Assembly (NCBI RefSeq): GCF_019649055.1
Contig: NW_026570319.1
Location: forward strand, 463,857 to 527,856
From: Paramacrobiotus metropolitanus
Taxonomy: Eukaryota; Tardigrada; Eutardigrada; Parachela; Macrobiotidae
DNA length: 64,000 nucleotides
Direction of reading: 5' to 3'
The translations under genes were made by a program, and so were the position numbers. The first letter of the stretch is position 1, and each line of letters opens with the position of its first letter. The notes beneath the pieces are model-generated. The model worked only from the letters and a program-made list of their open reading frames with translations. It ran no database searches and was not told the DNA's origin. Below, piece after piece: positions 34,649 to 46,594 of the stretch.

Positions 34649-37616
34649 TCTTACAGTAACACTAGTTGCGGCTGTTGGCAGTTGGCACTAAAACTTTTGG
34701 CGTGGATGGTAATTTCCATTTTGATTACAAGTTTCGTAACTGTTGCTGTACAGAGCACTTAAAAGTTTTATTACTTGCCACTTAAAAGGTATTGTCGTAA
34801 CTACTCGTACTTAGTACTGGTTGGTGGTTGAGTGTCTGCCTTCTCTCTGAAACTTTTAAACCGGCATAAAAATTCATTGTGTCGTTAAAAATATAACATG
34901 TTACGCTGTTCATGTCTGATTCCGCTCAATCACTCGTCTCTGCTGTTTATTTGAACACCGTTTGTGCGCGCAACATATGAATAGAATGAAATTTTAAAAT
35001 GCTTAAGATTCATTCAGAAGCGCCAAAAATCATTAGGTATGAACCGATCTTCTCCACATTTTAAGTAAACGCATATGAGTATTAGGTCGTTTTTACCGAA
35101 CCAGACCATCAAGGTCTGTACAATGTACTGAACTGCAGTATTAAATTACTCATTACACTATTAAATTACTAATTATTGTACCCACCCGCGATTCCATGAA
35201 GGTTAAAAAATTAATTTCCGATCATCTGATCAATCAGACAGAACAAACCGCATAGGACGAAAAGGGAACCAAGTACAGCTAAGGCTGCGAGTTACAGTAG
35301 CTGTAGACTCCAGTGATTCATTGGGGCCGCTCAACTGATCAAAATCACAAAAGCGTTCGATTCCACAGAGTTTTGCTGCGTACCAGAGACAGTGTAGGTG
35401 CTTTTCTAGGTACCCCGGTACTGTGGCCTGCAAAACGGTGTCATGACGCTTTGGATGCTGTGTCCTTATTGAATTGCCTACTGTAATTTCCGTTGATTGG
35501 TAGTTTCGGTGAATCAAACAATGCACATGCAATACTGTCCTACCGTATACAGTCTATTCAGTCTCGTACTTATTCAGTTCCTTGCGTCAAGCGGTAAATT
35601 CCTTGGTACCTGGGGGGTTTTGAACGGGCGAACTGATTTCGACAACCACCTGGTGTTAAAAATTTTGATCGGTCATTTGAATCACAAGTTTTAGCGGATA
35701 ACGACTCCCATTAAGCTGCATAATCTTGTAGTATGCTTATCGCACCGTGTGTCTTTGCCGGCTAGCAGCGGAAACAGGAAAGTACCGACTATTGATCGAA
35801 CAATTTTCCCAAGATGTTCGCCTTGCTCGGTACGTCTATGTCCGGTTTCACAATGTACAACCGTACAGATGCTGGTTGATATCTATGTGAGACGGAAAGG
35901 AGCGTCGTCATTGTGGGCACTCGCTTCGTACCACGATTTTACGTGGGAATGGTTCAGTGTATGTACTATCGATCTCATGCTATATGCGCAATCCTAACTT
36001 ACAGTGGTGTAAACTGTTATAATTATGACGTTGTATGCATCTTGTATGACGCTCCGGTGGTGTTTTTCACATAGTAATTTATACAATACTAGCGGTGATT
36101 GCAAACCACATTAATGCACGAGCGCGAGTGCCAATATCACTGAGAAATGGTATTGGGATTGTGGAATTGGAAAAGCGTGACATACGCTGTTCTTGGCGCC
36201 AGACAAATATTTTGTGCTCTTGATTCGGTTGCCATTTCTCACCCCAGTTATGCCTCTTGGTTCCTTGGGAATTGGGATTGACCTTGAACACTGCTTAATA
36301 GTGGCATCTCGCAGCGCTCGATGCAAATTATCATTATCTTAAATCAGTAATTCGAAACCCATGCAAGTGTATTGTTTTCACTGGGAGGCAATGCCTGCAT
36401 TTTCCGTTTGTCAAAGTGGACATGATATGCCGAAATGCGGCAAATGACTCAGCCCTCTCAGGTAAGGAAATGTGCTGTAAAGGTGGTTCAAGGTACCCGC
36501 CACAGAATTCGATTGCGCAAAAACTGTACTTACATTATCACAGTACAGCAACTGTGGCTGTGCGTTAACAGTTCAAATTTAATCGTCCGTGTAGGATTTC
36601 GACATGATGATTATAGTCGGTGTATCCAACAAGGAGAACGGTACAAGAACATGCAAGGAACTCTGGAGTGCAAACTTTAATTTTCGGTTATTGTCTTTTG
36701 CCGGAGCACGTACAATAGACAGCTGAACTTGCAAATGAGTAAAATTTATGGCGATGTGAATTTTTATGCGCCACTCGTTGAAGCGAGCAAATACTGCTGT
36801 GTTTCAGAACATCGAAAGGACATGACTTCAGCACGCTGCTGATTCTTCTTTCCCCTAATTTAACCGTTCATATCTAAGCTCTACCGGAAGCTGCCAAAGG
36901 ATGTCCGCAGCTTGTCGGTGACATATACTCAGTACGTACTAGGTACAATATTATAAGAAGATGTGCAACTGTAATGTACGTACAGTCAAATAAGAACAGC
37001 GTACTACTGCCATTAACACAAATCGGCCGATGCCTGGTTTTAAATGCAAATGATTAACCAACCTTATGACTTGACATAATGTCCAATGCAACCCTTCACA
37101 GACAGATGCAGCAGATGGTGGCCAAGAAAGGTTTCCTGCCTTCCCTGCACGATGATGTCTAATCTCCCTTGACAGTACTACTGTCGTACATCCGTTTCCT
37201 GTACCGTGCCTCATGTGAGCACGCACTGTGGAACAGTGCGTACCTATCAGCCTGGTACATTTGTACTTGTACAGTTATACGTACTGTCGTACAGAATCTA
37301 TGGCTGAAATTACTAACAGGCTCGGCCATGTGTTAAGCTTTGACGTCACCTTTGGGAAAAATCTCCCTATATAACCGCTGCCAGCCACCTAAAGATTCCG
37401 CATACCTGTCAGGTTCTGTAAAACTCCATCCACTTCATAAATACCTCGATGACATACATCTATGGTACAATGAATGGTGACAACGGACCCGTGATGTAAC
37501 ATCCTGTCTGGCACCTTGCACAATATTCCCATCCTCAAGTTATCGCCGACCAAGTTGCTAAATCTTGCTATTCCTTCTTGCGCTTCGTGTAAATCGCCAG
37601 ACGGACGCTATAAAAA
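34649..37616. other. Long intergenic region with a duplicated F-box exon fragment
   Basis: Mostly AT-rich with many GTACTG words. I see no complete gene. The only recognisable content is the duplicated exon piece at 36225-36295. Confidence 0.4.
36225..36295 (+). pseudogene. Duplicated fragment of F-box exon 3
   Basis: GTTGCCATTTCTCACCCCAG and the next 24 bases match 34473 onward, then a 6-bp insertion (ATTGGG), then ATTGACCTTGAACA again. The copy is in the same orientation and has no continuation into the rest of the exon. Confidence 0.75.
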
Positions 37617-40600
37617 ATGCCGGTTATTCCGTATATGTGGGGCGCACCCGACCCGTACCGTACGGTCAACTTCACTGACCGGTTGTGCAGTGGTGCGAAT
37701 GCCTCGACCAATGGGAGCTGTATACATTCGCATGTCGCGGAGCCGTACATGTATCTTGAACACAATTTAGGTAAAACACTTTTAAAGCTTTTAATAAGCG
37801 TTGAGGTGAATGTGATTATTATGCAGCTTGGAAGATCATCACCGCGTTGGTCATCGGTACTGCCGCGCTGATTGGGACACTGGGTAACTTTTTGGTAAGT
37901 CGGTGTCTGCTTTCTGATACTCCACACACACCTTTAGCTTCCTCAATGATTTAATGGCAGATTTTTCCGTTGTTAATACAGATTGTTCTGGCTGTGTGCT
38001 TAGTGAAGGTAAGAACGAACAGATATAAATGACGATTAATGCTCGATTACTGACCGAAATATATCGGTGTATTTGCAGCCTTTACGCACCAGCGGCAACG
38101 TATTTGTGGTCAATCTGGCGCTGGCGGATATTGTCATAACCGCCTTCATCGATCCGTTTAATGTCGTCGGTAAGTGAAGCTGACTTAAACCGTTTCGTGA
38201 GCGCGTCGCTGCCCATTCAAACAAGCGTCAGTAATGTGGTAGAATGATCCAGCTTTCAGTTCGTCCATATATCTTTTACGTCAGTGCAGTAGTTCCAAAT
38301 TCATTTAGCCGTTTACCAAAGATAACCTGCAGATACAGATACTTAGCACGTGAATCATCGTGTTATTTTGAGCAAGAATATTCCTTGCTTGTGCCACGGT
38401 GTTGGTTATTTGCCGGTTTTGTTAGGGTATCCTTGCGTGTATACGTTAAACATAACGGAAGCCATGAAACGCTTCGACTTATCGAGTGTAGCTACAGATC
38501 AAAGTGGCGATGACCTTTTATAATGAAACTCGGTTACAAAAATGCTACCTAAATATTTTACAATTTGATCAAGATGAAACCAGTCAACGAAAGACTACAA
38601 CTTCTTAATCAATTTGTTGTTTTAAAACAGGAGCGGTGGCCGGTCGCAATGTTTTACTGCACAACCGCACTTTGTGCGACTGGATTGCTAGTTTCTGTGC
38701 ACCGGCGTGTTTGTCATCCATGTGGAATATGTAAGTCCACTGCAGCTTCTATCCGCTTGGAACGAAAGACTAATCTTTTTCCAAGAATATTGACATAGCG
38801 TAGTTAATCGCTATAACTAAAGCACTCACCCACGATTTTAATCAACCTACTGTCGCATGCGCAGTCCGTTAAGGACAATAATCTTTGTAAGTAATTCGCT
38901 GACTGCTCACATCTTTAAAGCTTTTTGCTGTTCCACGTTCGGGAGCACTGATTGTTTTGTCTACTGTGTTGCTGTGTTGTAGGTGCGCCATCAGTCTCAA
39001 CCGGTAAGACGAATGATAATAACGCTAAATATGCAAACCCTGGGCACACTTAATAAAAGTATACACGTATATTAATTATTTATTTCTGTTATTTATGTGT
39101 GTGTGTGTCACTTAGTTTAATATAAGTAAAACGTATAAAATCTTAAGGAAAGTAAAATAAACCGTTTGTAAGTATCCTGTATATAAAAAGACTTTTTTAC
39201 AATTGACCTTTAGGCGTTCTCCACATGTGTTTTATATCCCGGCGCTATCTGAGTCCGATCTACTGTAATTCGGCTTTATAAAATGACATCAAGCAACTGA
39301 ATGATCAAAATCATGTGATCCCCTTATTTGTAAATAATCTAATCATTACCAGCAGAAATGGAATGTTGACCATTACATAAGCCATTTTGTACCAAAAAAA
39401 GCTCAGTTCAAGGTTAATGTCTGATCGCACGGGACCGATCACGTCCCTGCGACTAAATAGATCCTTTCATGTTTATCCCGGGAGACAACAGAAAACCAAA
39501 GAAATATTATTTTATGAATGTTCTGCGGACGGATGTATTTAATTTTATGCTGATTTACTTCTATCATTACGTATGGTATTATTACGCTACCACATCCGTG
39601 ATCGGTCCCGTGTTGATCGCATGGTATAGCGAAGATGGTACGAGAATTGTTATAAGTTTGCGTGCTCCATTGCGGTTGCACCGGAAATGTAGTCACTGTA
39701 GTCAGGCATGTGTTATCTTGCACGGCAAGTTCTCTTCCGCTACGATGCTTTCCTGCTCTCATTCAGCAGACACCGCTTGCCATTTTTTAAAATTTCCTGA
39801 AATAGATCAACCGCGATCGATGAGTCCCGTGAATGACTGTAGGAAACGCTATCCGAATTAAATTTGTAGACAGCTGCCGCTTTTACCAGGTTGGTGATAG
39901 CAATGATTATACATTTTAGATACGTTCTTATCTGCAAACCGCATCTGTACAACAAGATCTTCACTTTTCGTACGTCCATTCTGTGCTGCCTCACTATCTG
40001 GATCGGGGCGCATTTATTCCATATGCCCAATCACCTCGGTGCGTGTTGTACATCGATTAAACGGTTGGCGTATTCCGGGCTTCTAAAGGTCATCGCATGG
40101 TTTTTCTACTTTTCAGGCTGGGGAATGAATCGATTCAATGTCGACTACTACATCTGCACGTTCGATATGTAGGTTTGATAGGATATATATTAATGTAGTG
40201 TGGTGACCTTTGGGATCTGTACCAAGTCTGAGTAGATTAGATGCATGCGACCTTTGATATCTTTATTCCATACCTAATTATTCTCGTAGTGTCACACATT
40301 CCTACGCGATATTCTACAGTAAGTGTACCGACTTATGTTGCGCCCAGTTCCTTGGCATACTTAACGGTATTTCCCTTAGTTATTATGGGTGTGGTAGTGC
40401 CGTTGGTGGGTGTGCTCTACGGGTACACGAGCATCTTCCTGAAAGTGCGCAGTGTGAAGACCCAGTTGCGCCAACACCAGAGCGCGGTGCTGGGTAACGG
40501 TGCTGCTCACCCAGCGGCGGCAGGAGAACAGAGGGGATCGCTTCCCCTGGAGCCGCTGGCCGACGAAAAGGGACACGCGGCGACCAATGGAAAGTCGATG

Positions 40601-41611
40601 CGCCGGCCTAAACGCCCGGGATTCACGCAGGATGATGTCAAACTGGCCAAGACACTGTTTGCGGCGTTTCTGGTGTTTCTTATTTGCTGGTACGTAAAAA
40701 CCGGCTGAACGACGCCAACAATTCTACCCTAACTTTCCCCGTAACACGACCGAACCGAACACGCTACCGCGTAATCCAGAAAATTATTCTAATTAATAAA
40801 TTTGAAGTTGAAATTTAAACAGCATACGAAGAAGAATAAATCATTAAACAAAAGTAAAAGGTAAAAACGTGGAACAGAAATAAAATGATAATGGAGAAAA
40901 CATCTTTCGATTTAACGCATCTTACTCACGATCAGATAAACGCCGATAAGATGATATCCAACGTATATTACTATATTATATATATACAACATAATTATAA
41001 TGATACAACACATACTGATCTCTTTGGTTAACAAGTTAATTTTTGAAATTTTTATGTAAATTTTTGACTGGCCTTTTTTTTTCCTTATACTTCTATATTA
41101 TGTGCTCCGGTATTTTGCATTGAGATTCTTGGTCTCAAGTTTAAAGGTCACCGCAGAAATCGAGCAGATTGAGCGCATTTTTCTCATCAGTTTTACACAC
41201 CCGTCACATGCCACGGTTGTCCCTACGAGCACGAGCGAAGCGAGCCGGCATTTTCTAATTTCGTTTTTTTTTAATTGTAGGCTGCTTTTTGCCCTGTTTG
41301 TCCTGGCCCATCAACCGGAACCAGTGCCCGGCTGGCTGTATGTGCTAGCCATCGTCATGGCGCACGGCAACTCCGCGGTCAATCCCATCCTGTACGGCAT
41401 GACCAACGAGAAATTCCGCGACGGCTACCGTAATGTCCTGGGCCTGGGCAAGAAGAACGTGGCGCCCGCCACGGAAGGGATGGCACGCGGCACGGCCATC
41501 GTCTCCGGCAACTTCACGGTGAACAGCCATACCACCAGCAGCCAGCATGACCACAAGACGCGCCGACAACCCTCATCCACAGCCGGGGATTCCGCGGCGT
41601 TGGATACATAA
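37617..41611 (+). CDS. Class A GPCR, melatonin / Moody-Tre1-like, ten exons including two micro-exons
   Basis: Exons 37617-37770, 37827-37894, 37982-38008, 38079-38169, 38631-38730, 38983-39003, 39920-40038, 40117-40168, 40348-40689 and 41281-41611. All are GT-AG and in phase, giving about 434 residues. The extracellular N-terminus has NFT, NAS and NGS glycosylation sites. Class A marks in order are GTLGNFL (TM1), NLALADIV (TM2), the Cys of RTLCDW before TM3, SLNRYVLICKPHLY (NRY in place of DRY), LFAAFLVFLICW (TM6) and NSAVNPILYGMTNEKFRDGY (TM7). The NRYVLIC and NPILYG motifs are those of melatonin receptors and the fly Moody/Tre1 group. The 27-nt and 21-nt exons code for parts of TM1 and TM3. 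I chose the acceptor at 39919 over that at 39889 because it restores the NRY motif. The ligand is unknown. Confidence 0.88.
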
Positions 41612-42302
41612 GCGGATCGGATTAATCAGCGCCCAGTTACGGGATCGAAATCGTCTTTATCCAGCTTTCTGCACTGTAGGCGGGATTAGTGCTCGGATTG
41701 GGGGTTATTCCCAGATCATTTGCGTCAGCATTCCGCGGTAGTCTACCAAGCAATAATTCTGTCGACAAATTAAATATTATTTTTTAATTAGTGTTCTACT
41801 TTGTTGTCGCGTGATTCCGTGAATCATTAATCCGATTTTCGCATATAATCTGTGCGTTGGTTTTGTTTTTGACAAGATGCGGAAATTTTTAAAGCAGCTA
41901 AACGCATGACCTTTAGAGACTTCACACCCATGGAGCTCTTATCGCCCATTTACTTCGCAACATTTTGCACATTCAACTTTTCACCGCGTTTTTCGTGTTC
42001 GCTTTTTAATTTTCACTAACGATCGGTACGGAATAATGCTCATAAAAATCATTAAAATTTGAAGTGATTTTATTGTTATCTTAACTGTTACAGTAATATG
42101 GTGCAATGTCTGGATGACGGCAAGGAATTCCTCAGCAACCATACAGCGGGCTTTCCCAGGCATGTTCAGTTGTGGGAAAGTTTTATATTAGTGTATATCT
42201 GTAATAAAAAAACTGCATTAAAAACAAATATGTCGTAAACCAAGGTGTATAATAATACTGCAGTTTTTGTAATATTTCATCACTCATTGCCATATTCGAA
42301 AA
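41612..42302. other. Intergenic, receptor 3' UTR and RIIa gene promoter
   Basis: AT-rich sequence with no other gene visible. Confidence 0.4.
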
Positions 42303-42632
42303 ATGGCGTCATCAGCGAAACTGGGAGATAAACCGGAATCCCCCGAGCTCCTTCCAAAAACCTTAGAAAAAGCCCTAAAACAGTTTATCTATCATTTTTT
42401 AAAGTAAGTCAGTAAGTGATTATCTCGGCCACATATCTCACGGTATAATTTTTTGGCTGAGAGCATATATACGAGAGAACATGTATTAGACTTCAGAAAA
42501 AAGCATCAGAAAATTTCAGAATAAAAATGTCTCGTTATTTATGCATGGTGAAGGGACAACATACCAGATGATCCGCAAGCGTTTGTGGCTTATGCATCGG
42601 ACTATTTCTACAACAAACGCAATCCTAATGCG
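42303..42632 (+). CDS. 5' part of an RIIa-domain protein gene
   Basis: Exon 1 is 42303-42403 (ATG; MASSAKLGDKPESPELLPKT, then KALKQFIYHFLK). Exon 2 is 42554-42632, joining in phase as KDNIPDDPQAFVAYASDYF. The two make the helix-turn-helix of an RIIa dimerisation/docking domain, the fold found in PKA regulatory subunits and in sperm/ciliary proteins of the ROPN1/SP17/CABYR type, which bind A-kinase anchoring helices. Exon 2 ends in phase 0 at a GTGAGT donor. No further exon is seen before the large retroelement begins at about 42944. Either the element sits in the next intron or the gene is cut. Confidence 0.65.
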
Positions 42633-42943
42633 GTGAGTCAGGATAAGTAAACATGATGCACGCGCTGTAAAATGTACTTCAGTATTGAAGTAAATGGATA
42701 ATAAATTTAGGTAAATACTCTGTAACAGCCATAAAAAGTTATAATCGACATTATGCAATGCGCAGCCCACTGTAAACGCACAAACTATTAAAAAAATAGA
42801 CAAAATAATACATTTTCTAATTGACTATTATTCTGTAAGTGAAAGCCATATGTTTGTGCATTACAAAGCTTTGAAATTCAATTGCATATATCTTTTCTAT
42901 TATAATTTTGATTCTGTGATCAAATAATTAATGAAGAACCAAC
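42633..42943. other. AT-rich intron or flank left of the giant element
   Basis: Nothing recognisable. Base composition changes from AT-rich to GC-rich just after 42943. Confidence 0.45.
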
Positions 42944-43739
42944 TGTAACAGGCAAGCGCGAGGAGATCACGAGTGATGCTTTATTGACAAATAAAGGGAG
43001 CAATGCTGCGTAATAGCAGGAAAGCAAGAACAAAGCACTGATGGCTAAACAAGCAAGTGTATGCTAAAAGAGCTCTTGAGCGTTCGTCAAGACGTGAAAG
43101 AAGCAACTGGCGGCAAACACGTGCTGTGTGCCATCAGCTGTGTGATGATGCGCAGACTGGACTCAATCCAACGCGAGCGTACGCTGAGTCATACAGCAAG
43201 AGAGGGACGAGAGAGCAAGTATGCTCAGTGTGTGCGCCGCATATATCCGCTTCAGCGGGTATGAGTGCAGTGCAGCAGCACACGTACGTACAGCGAGAGA
43301 GGCGGTATGGCAAGCATGAGTGCAGTACGTCCATGGTGGGCCGTATGCACCAGGCGCAGTCATGTGCCTCTGACATGCCTCTGGGCGGGAATCCGAGCTC
43401 CTGCGAAGGATGCTCCGACTCGGTACCGCACCAGTACCGCACAACTCTCCGGTCGGACCCATGTGGGGTCGCCGGTACGCGTCCTCTAGCAGTGGGGGTC
43501 CGGTGTCTGGTCGACCGTCCCTTCTTCACTTCCGAACCCATGAGTGGAAACCACTCACGGCCGGGAAATCCGGAAGCCGCTCGGGCGTTTCGTTGGACCG
43601 GTGATGCTTCTGTTGGCTTGGCTTCTTGCGTCTGTTGGCAGCGGAGAACAATGTGAAAAGAAAATGTAATGAAAGTTTATGCAGCGCGAAAGAAAGTGAA
43701 TAAAGTTTAATCACAATTCCAGTGAGCAAAGGGGTTACA
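42944..43739 (-). repeat. Candidate 3' LTR of the giant element
   Basis: The segment is bounded by TGTAAC (42944) and GTTACA (43734-43739), perfect 6-bp inverted ends with the canonical TG...CA. On the sense strand an AATAAA lies about 30 bases before the left boundary. The outer flank is CCAAC. The partner LTR would be outside the window, so neither identity nor target duplication can be checked, and no convincing polypurine tract abuts the inner boundary. Confidence 0.35.
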
Positions 43740-45155
43740 AAACAGATCTGTCAAAGAGATCGAACTAGAAAAATACAATTCCATCTGTTAGGAGAAATGC
43801 TAAAAAAATGCAAAAATCTGTCCGGGGGTCCTATTCCGACTAGGATGACATCCACGGGGTCTCCTGTCAACTTTCATCCGGTGAAGTTGGGTCCGGGGCA
43901 TCGGTTCCCGGGTTACCCGTCGTAACCGGTTACATTCACCGAGGTCGGGTAAGCACGGTTAAACACTTACTTCCGACTCGTATCCGTCCGTCAAGGGTAG
44001 AGAGGCACTGTTGCAATTGCAAATGCCGAGGCATCCTCTCTGAATGGGGAATAGGACCGAGGTCGGTTTGACCAAGGTCGGCCTACCGGTAAGTCGACCG
44101 GCGGCTGGGGAAATTCGGCTATGTTCCGAATTCTTAAAGTCCAGATCGGAAAAGGCTGTATGTAAGTCATGCGGCCTGTGTGGTCGTCATGTACAGCAGT
44201 TCCGTTCAAAAGTGGTCGGTTACAACCGTTCAATCTGCTACCACGAGCCTGATTTGGGGCTATCCGAGTCGAACTGGCTCGAAGGTCCGGTCGGAGTTTA
44301 TGAGTTTCAGCGATGGAAGTGTCCAGTCGACTTCCACCCGATCTGTTCCGTTGTTATCCGACCTTTTGTCGAGGTCGGTTATCCTATCCGTCAGTGGTCG
44401 ACTAGGGTTAACCTGCAATAACATGCCCATGTGGGGCTAAACAAGTTCCTTCAAGTCGAATTCGTCCACCGCAGATATCTGTCGTTCTTCTTCCGTCATG
44501 TTGACTAAGTTGCCGACTGCCGACATGTGGTCGGTTATGGTCGACTTCGGAAGATCGGATGAACTATGTTTCCATCCGTCCGAAGGTCGGATTTTTCCGT
44601 TAGGAGGTCGGTTCTCGACTTCTGAATGTCTTTGCCGACTTGTTGTCGTATCTTTCCGACTTCTGTGCGGTCACTTCCGACTTCAGCTAGAGGTCGGATA
44701 TCCATGTCCAAGTTCGGAGGTCGGCTATTTTCCGACTTCCTCAAGTCAGAAAAACTTTGTGTTTTATCCGACGAAAGGCTAAATGCTTTCACTAGGAGGT
44801 CGATTTCGTACTTCTGGTTAATTTTCCGACTGGTTGTCGCTTGCTTCCGGCCTCCATCTGGTGGTTGTTGACTTCGTTTTAGGAGTTCTGTGCGTTCGGC
44901 TACAGTTGGCCGGGTCCTTGGTGTCGGGACATCCTACGGTCAGTTCGGACTGGCAGAAGGATGTTCGGCGGCACAACTCCGTTCCCTCTGTGGTTTCTGA
45001 TATGAACTCCAGGTCGGATCCGAGCTACTGTTGAGGTCGGTTAATCCGAATGACTTGCTTCTAGGCCGTCGAGTCGTGCAAGGTAGAAGTTCCTTGGCGT
45101 CTGTTGGCCGATTGACTGGCGTTTCATCATGCACTGCGCTCGCTCACAACACTAA

Positions 45156-46368
45156 GGGTCTTTGTGGCCCCGGTCGCCGAGCCGAGCTCTTTGGTTTAAA
45201 CTTCATGCACATGCAAGTCCCTGAGGTCGTCAGATCCGATTCTTCCATTTTGTTTTGTCGCGAACCTGTGACGCCTAGCCGCTTCTGTTGGGGGTAGACG
45301 ACTCATGTCCACGGGGAAATTTTTCCTTTGCCGGTGCCGCTGTCCAATTGGCCGGTACTTGTTGCGGGCAAGTGGGCATCGACATCGGGGATTGGTTAAA
45401 GGGGTGCAGGGCGAGTATTCTAACTCGGTCTGCCTAGGATGTTCCATTGAAGACATGGGGAAGCAGGTCGCGGCGGAGTCGTTGGTACACCAGTATCCAA
45501 ATCACCGTCGCTGTTCCTCTTCAGGGAATGGCAGCACGTTCAGAGACGCGCGTAGTCGTGGTCACCGGTGAATCGGCTGGTTTACCCGATATCATCCGGG
45601 GGAGACTGCGGTTGGACTCCAGGTACAGGTTCCTGGTTGAGTTCCTGTAGATCTGGGTTCAACCGGAGAATCCGGTTAAGTTACCACGTTGCCACTGCCA
45701 GCTTCCGTCCATGGTCGACTTCTTGTTGGTCGGCTACCATATGCTCAGTCGACGATCTGCATCGTTACAGGTCGAACAGTTTGGGTCTCCAAAACCGATC
45801 TTTGTGATCGGCTTGCACAACCGACCTTTGTGGTCGACTTGCGCAGCAATATCCGCTATGTCTCCAAGTTATGGGCAAAGTACGAAGTCGACCTTTGTGG
45901 TCGGCTCCCGTACCTAGTCAAATCCGAGTCTTCCTGCACTGTTGGCGGCTCGGCCGAGGGGTTTCCGCTGTTTACAATGGTGAAGGCTGCTCGGCTACCC
46001 GGTTCTGAAGTTGGCCACGGGTGCTTGGCAAACATGGCGTGAAACGCGCGCAGTCACGTGTTTCGCGCCATGTTAGCGTAATCCTCTCGGTTTCTTCTCC
46101 GGAGTCGGTTGGCCGGAGTATTCTCCATGTAACGCGGATTGGGGCTTCTGTTGGCTCCGATGGTCGCAGAACGTGGTTGACGATCTGCTTTGTTAGCAGA
46201 TGTGGTTACGATCTGTTTTTGCCAAGCTGGGGAACTGGGGTCGGTTGCCCAGTTCGTTCCAGGGGATTCCTTGGGGGACGTACCGGTACGGTGAAAGAGC
46301 CGAAATACCCGGGTCTAACCACACGTTTCCGGGTCCGACCAAAGAATCCGGCCGACTTGTGTAGTCGG
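45156..46368. repeat. Hairpins with constant TTTGT-type loop and variable arms, non-coding set
   Basis: Plus-strand arms: GGGTC-TTTGT-GGCCC (45156-45170), CCGATC-TTTGT-GATCGG (45795-45811), CGACC-TTTGT-GGTCG (45822-45836 and 45889-45903), ATCTGCT-TTGTT-AGCAGAT (46183-46201) and CCGACT-TGTGT-AGTCGG (46352-46368). The loops stay nearly constant while both arms change together, which is the mark of selected or copied secondary structure. Two outlying relatives have loop ATGTG: GACCC/GGGTC at 43456-43470 and GCCC/GGGC at 44425-44437. Confidence 0.8.
46031..46074. repeat. 20-bp hairpin with 4-nt loop
   Basis: AACATGGCGTGAAACGCGCG, loop CAGT, then the inverse complement with three transition differences, two of which are G-U compatible on the plus strand. 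Confidence 0.8.
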
Positions 46369-46457
46369 TTTTTCTGGCAAAATCGTCGTTGACGTCCGCC
46401 GCGTACATGGTTGGTCATTTTCCACAAAAAGAACTAAAGAGAAGTGTCCGTTCCAAA

Positions 46458-46538
46458 GTCGGTTCTCGACGGCGCTGTTTCTCAGCTAGACTGTTTCTCA
46501 GTCGGAAGGTCGGTTTTCGACCGTGCCGTTTCTCGGCA
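46458..46538. repeat. Run of five adjacent hairpins, loop TTTCT class
   Basis: GTCG-GTTCT-CGAC (46458-46470), GCTG-TTTCT-CAGC (46474-46486), GACTG-TTTCT-CAGTC (46489-46503), GGTCG-GTTTT-CGACC (46508-46522) and TGCCG-TTTCT-CGGCA (46524-46538). Loops are nearly constant and all arms differ but pair perfectly. Further members are GTCG-GTTCT-CGAC at 44607-44619 and AACCG-TTTCT-CGGTT at 48806-48820. Confidence 0.85.
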
Positions 46539-46566
46539 ATGCCTCCTTGAAGTTATTCCAATGGGG

Positions 46567-46594
46567 GATCGAGTTCCAGTGTGGGAACTCGATC
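46567..46594 (-). terminator. Perfect 11-bp hairpin immediately after the ORF3 stop codon
   Basis: GATCGAGTTCC-AGTGTG-GGAACTCGATC. The arm begins at the base next to the TAA (46595-46597, minus strand). Its loop belongs to the TGTG class. It may be a 3'-end or RNA stability element; this function is inference. Confidence 0.6.

Larger units (their letters stand above)
43740..46594 (-). other. Non-coding, hairpin-rich region between ORF3 and the candidate LTR
   Basis: No long frame survives on either strand. The sequence is dominated by GTCGG, TTCCGAC and GTCGACTT words and small hairpins listed separately. It would be a 2.9-kb 3' UTR of the element transcript. Confidence 0.6.

Noticed and set aside
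38670-38690. TTTGT hairpin outside the giant element (GCACTTTGTGC)
   Set aside because: It is a chance palindrome within receptor codons (RTLCDW), without the CC/GG closing pairs of the family.
39469-39861. 130-codon open frame in the receptor intron
   Set aside because: It lies inside a well-supported intron and has no coding features.
42944-43739. Solo LTR
   Set aside because: The two flanks (CCAAC and AAACA) do not form a target duplication, so an internal 3' LTR is the better reading, though unproven.
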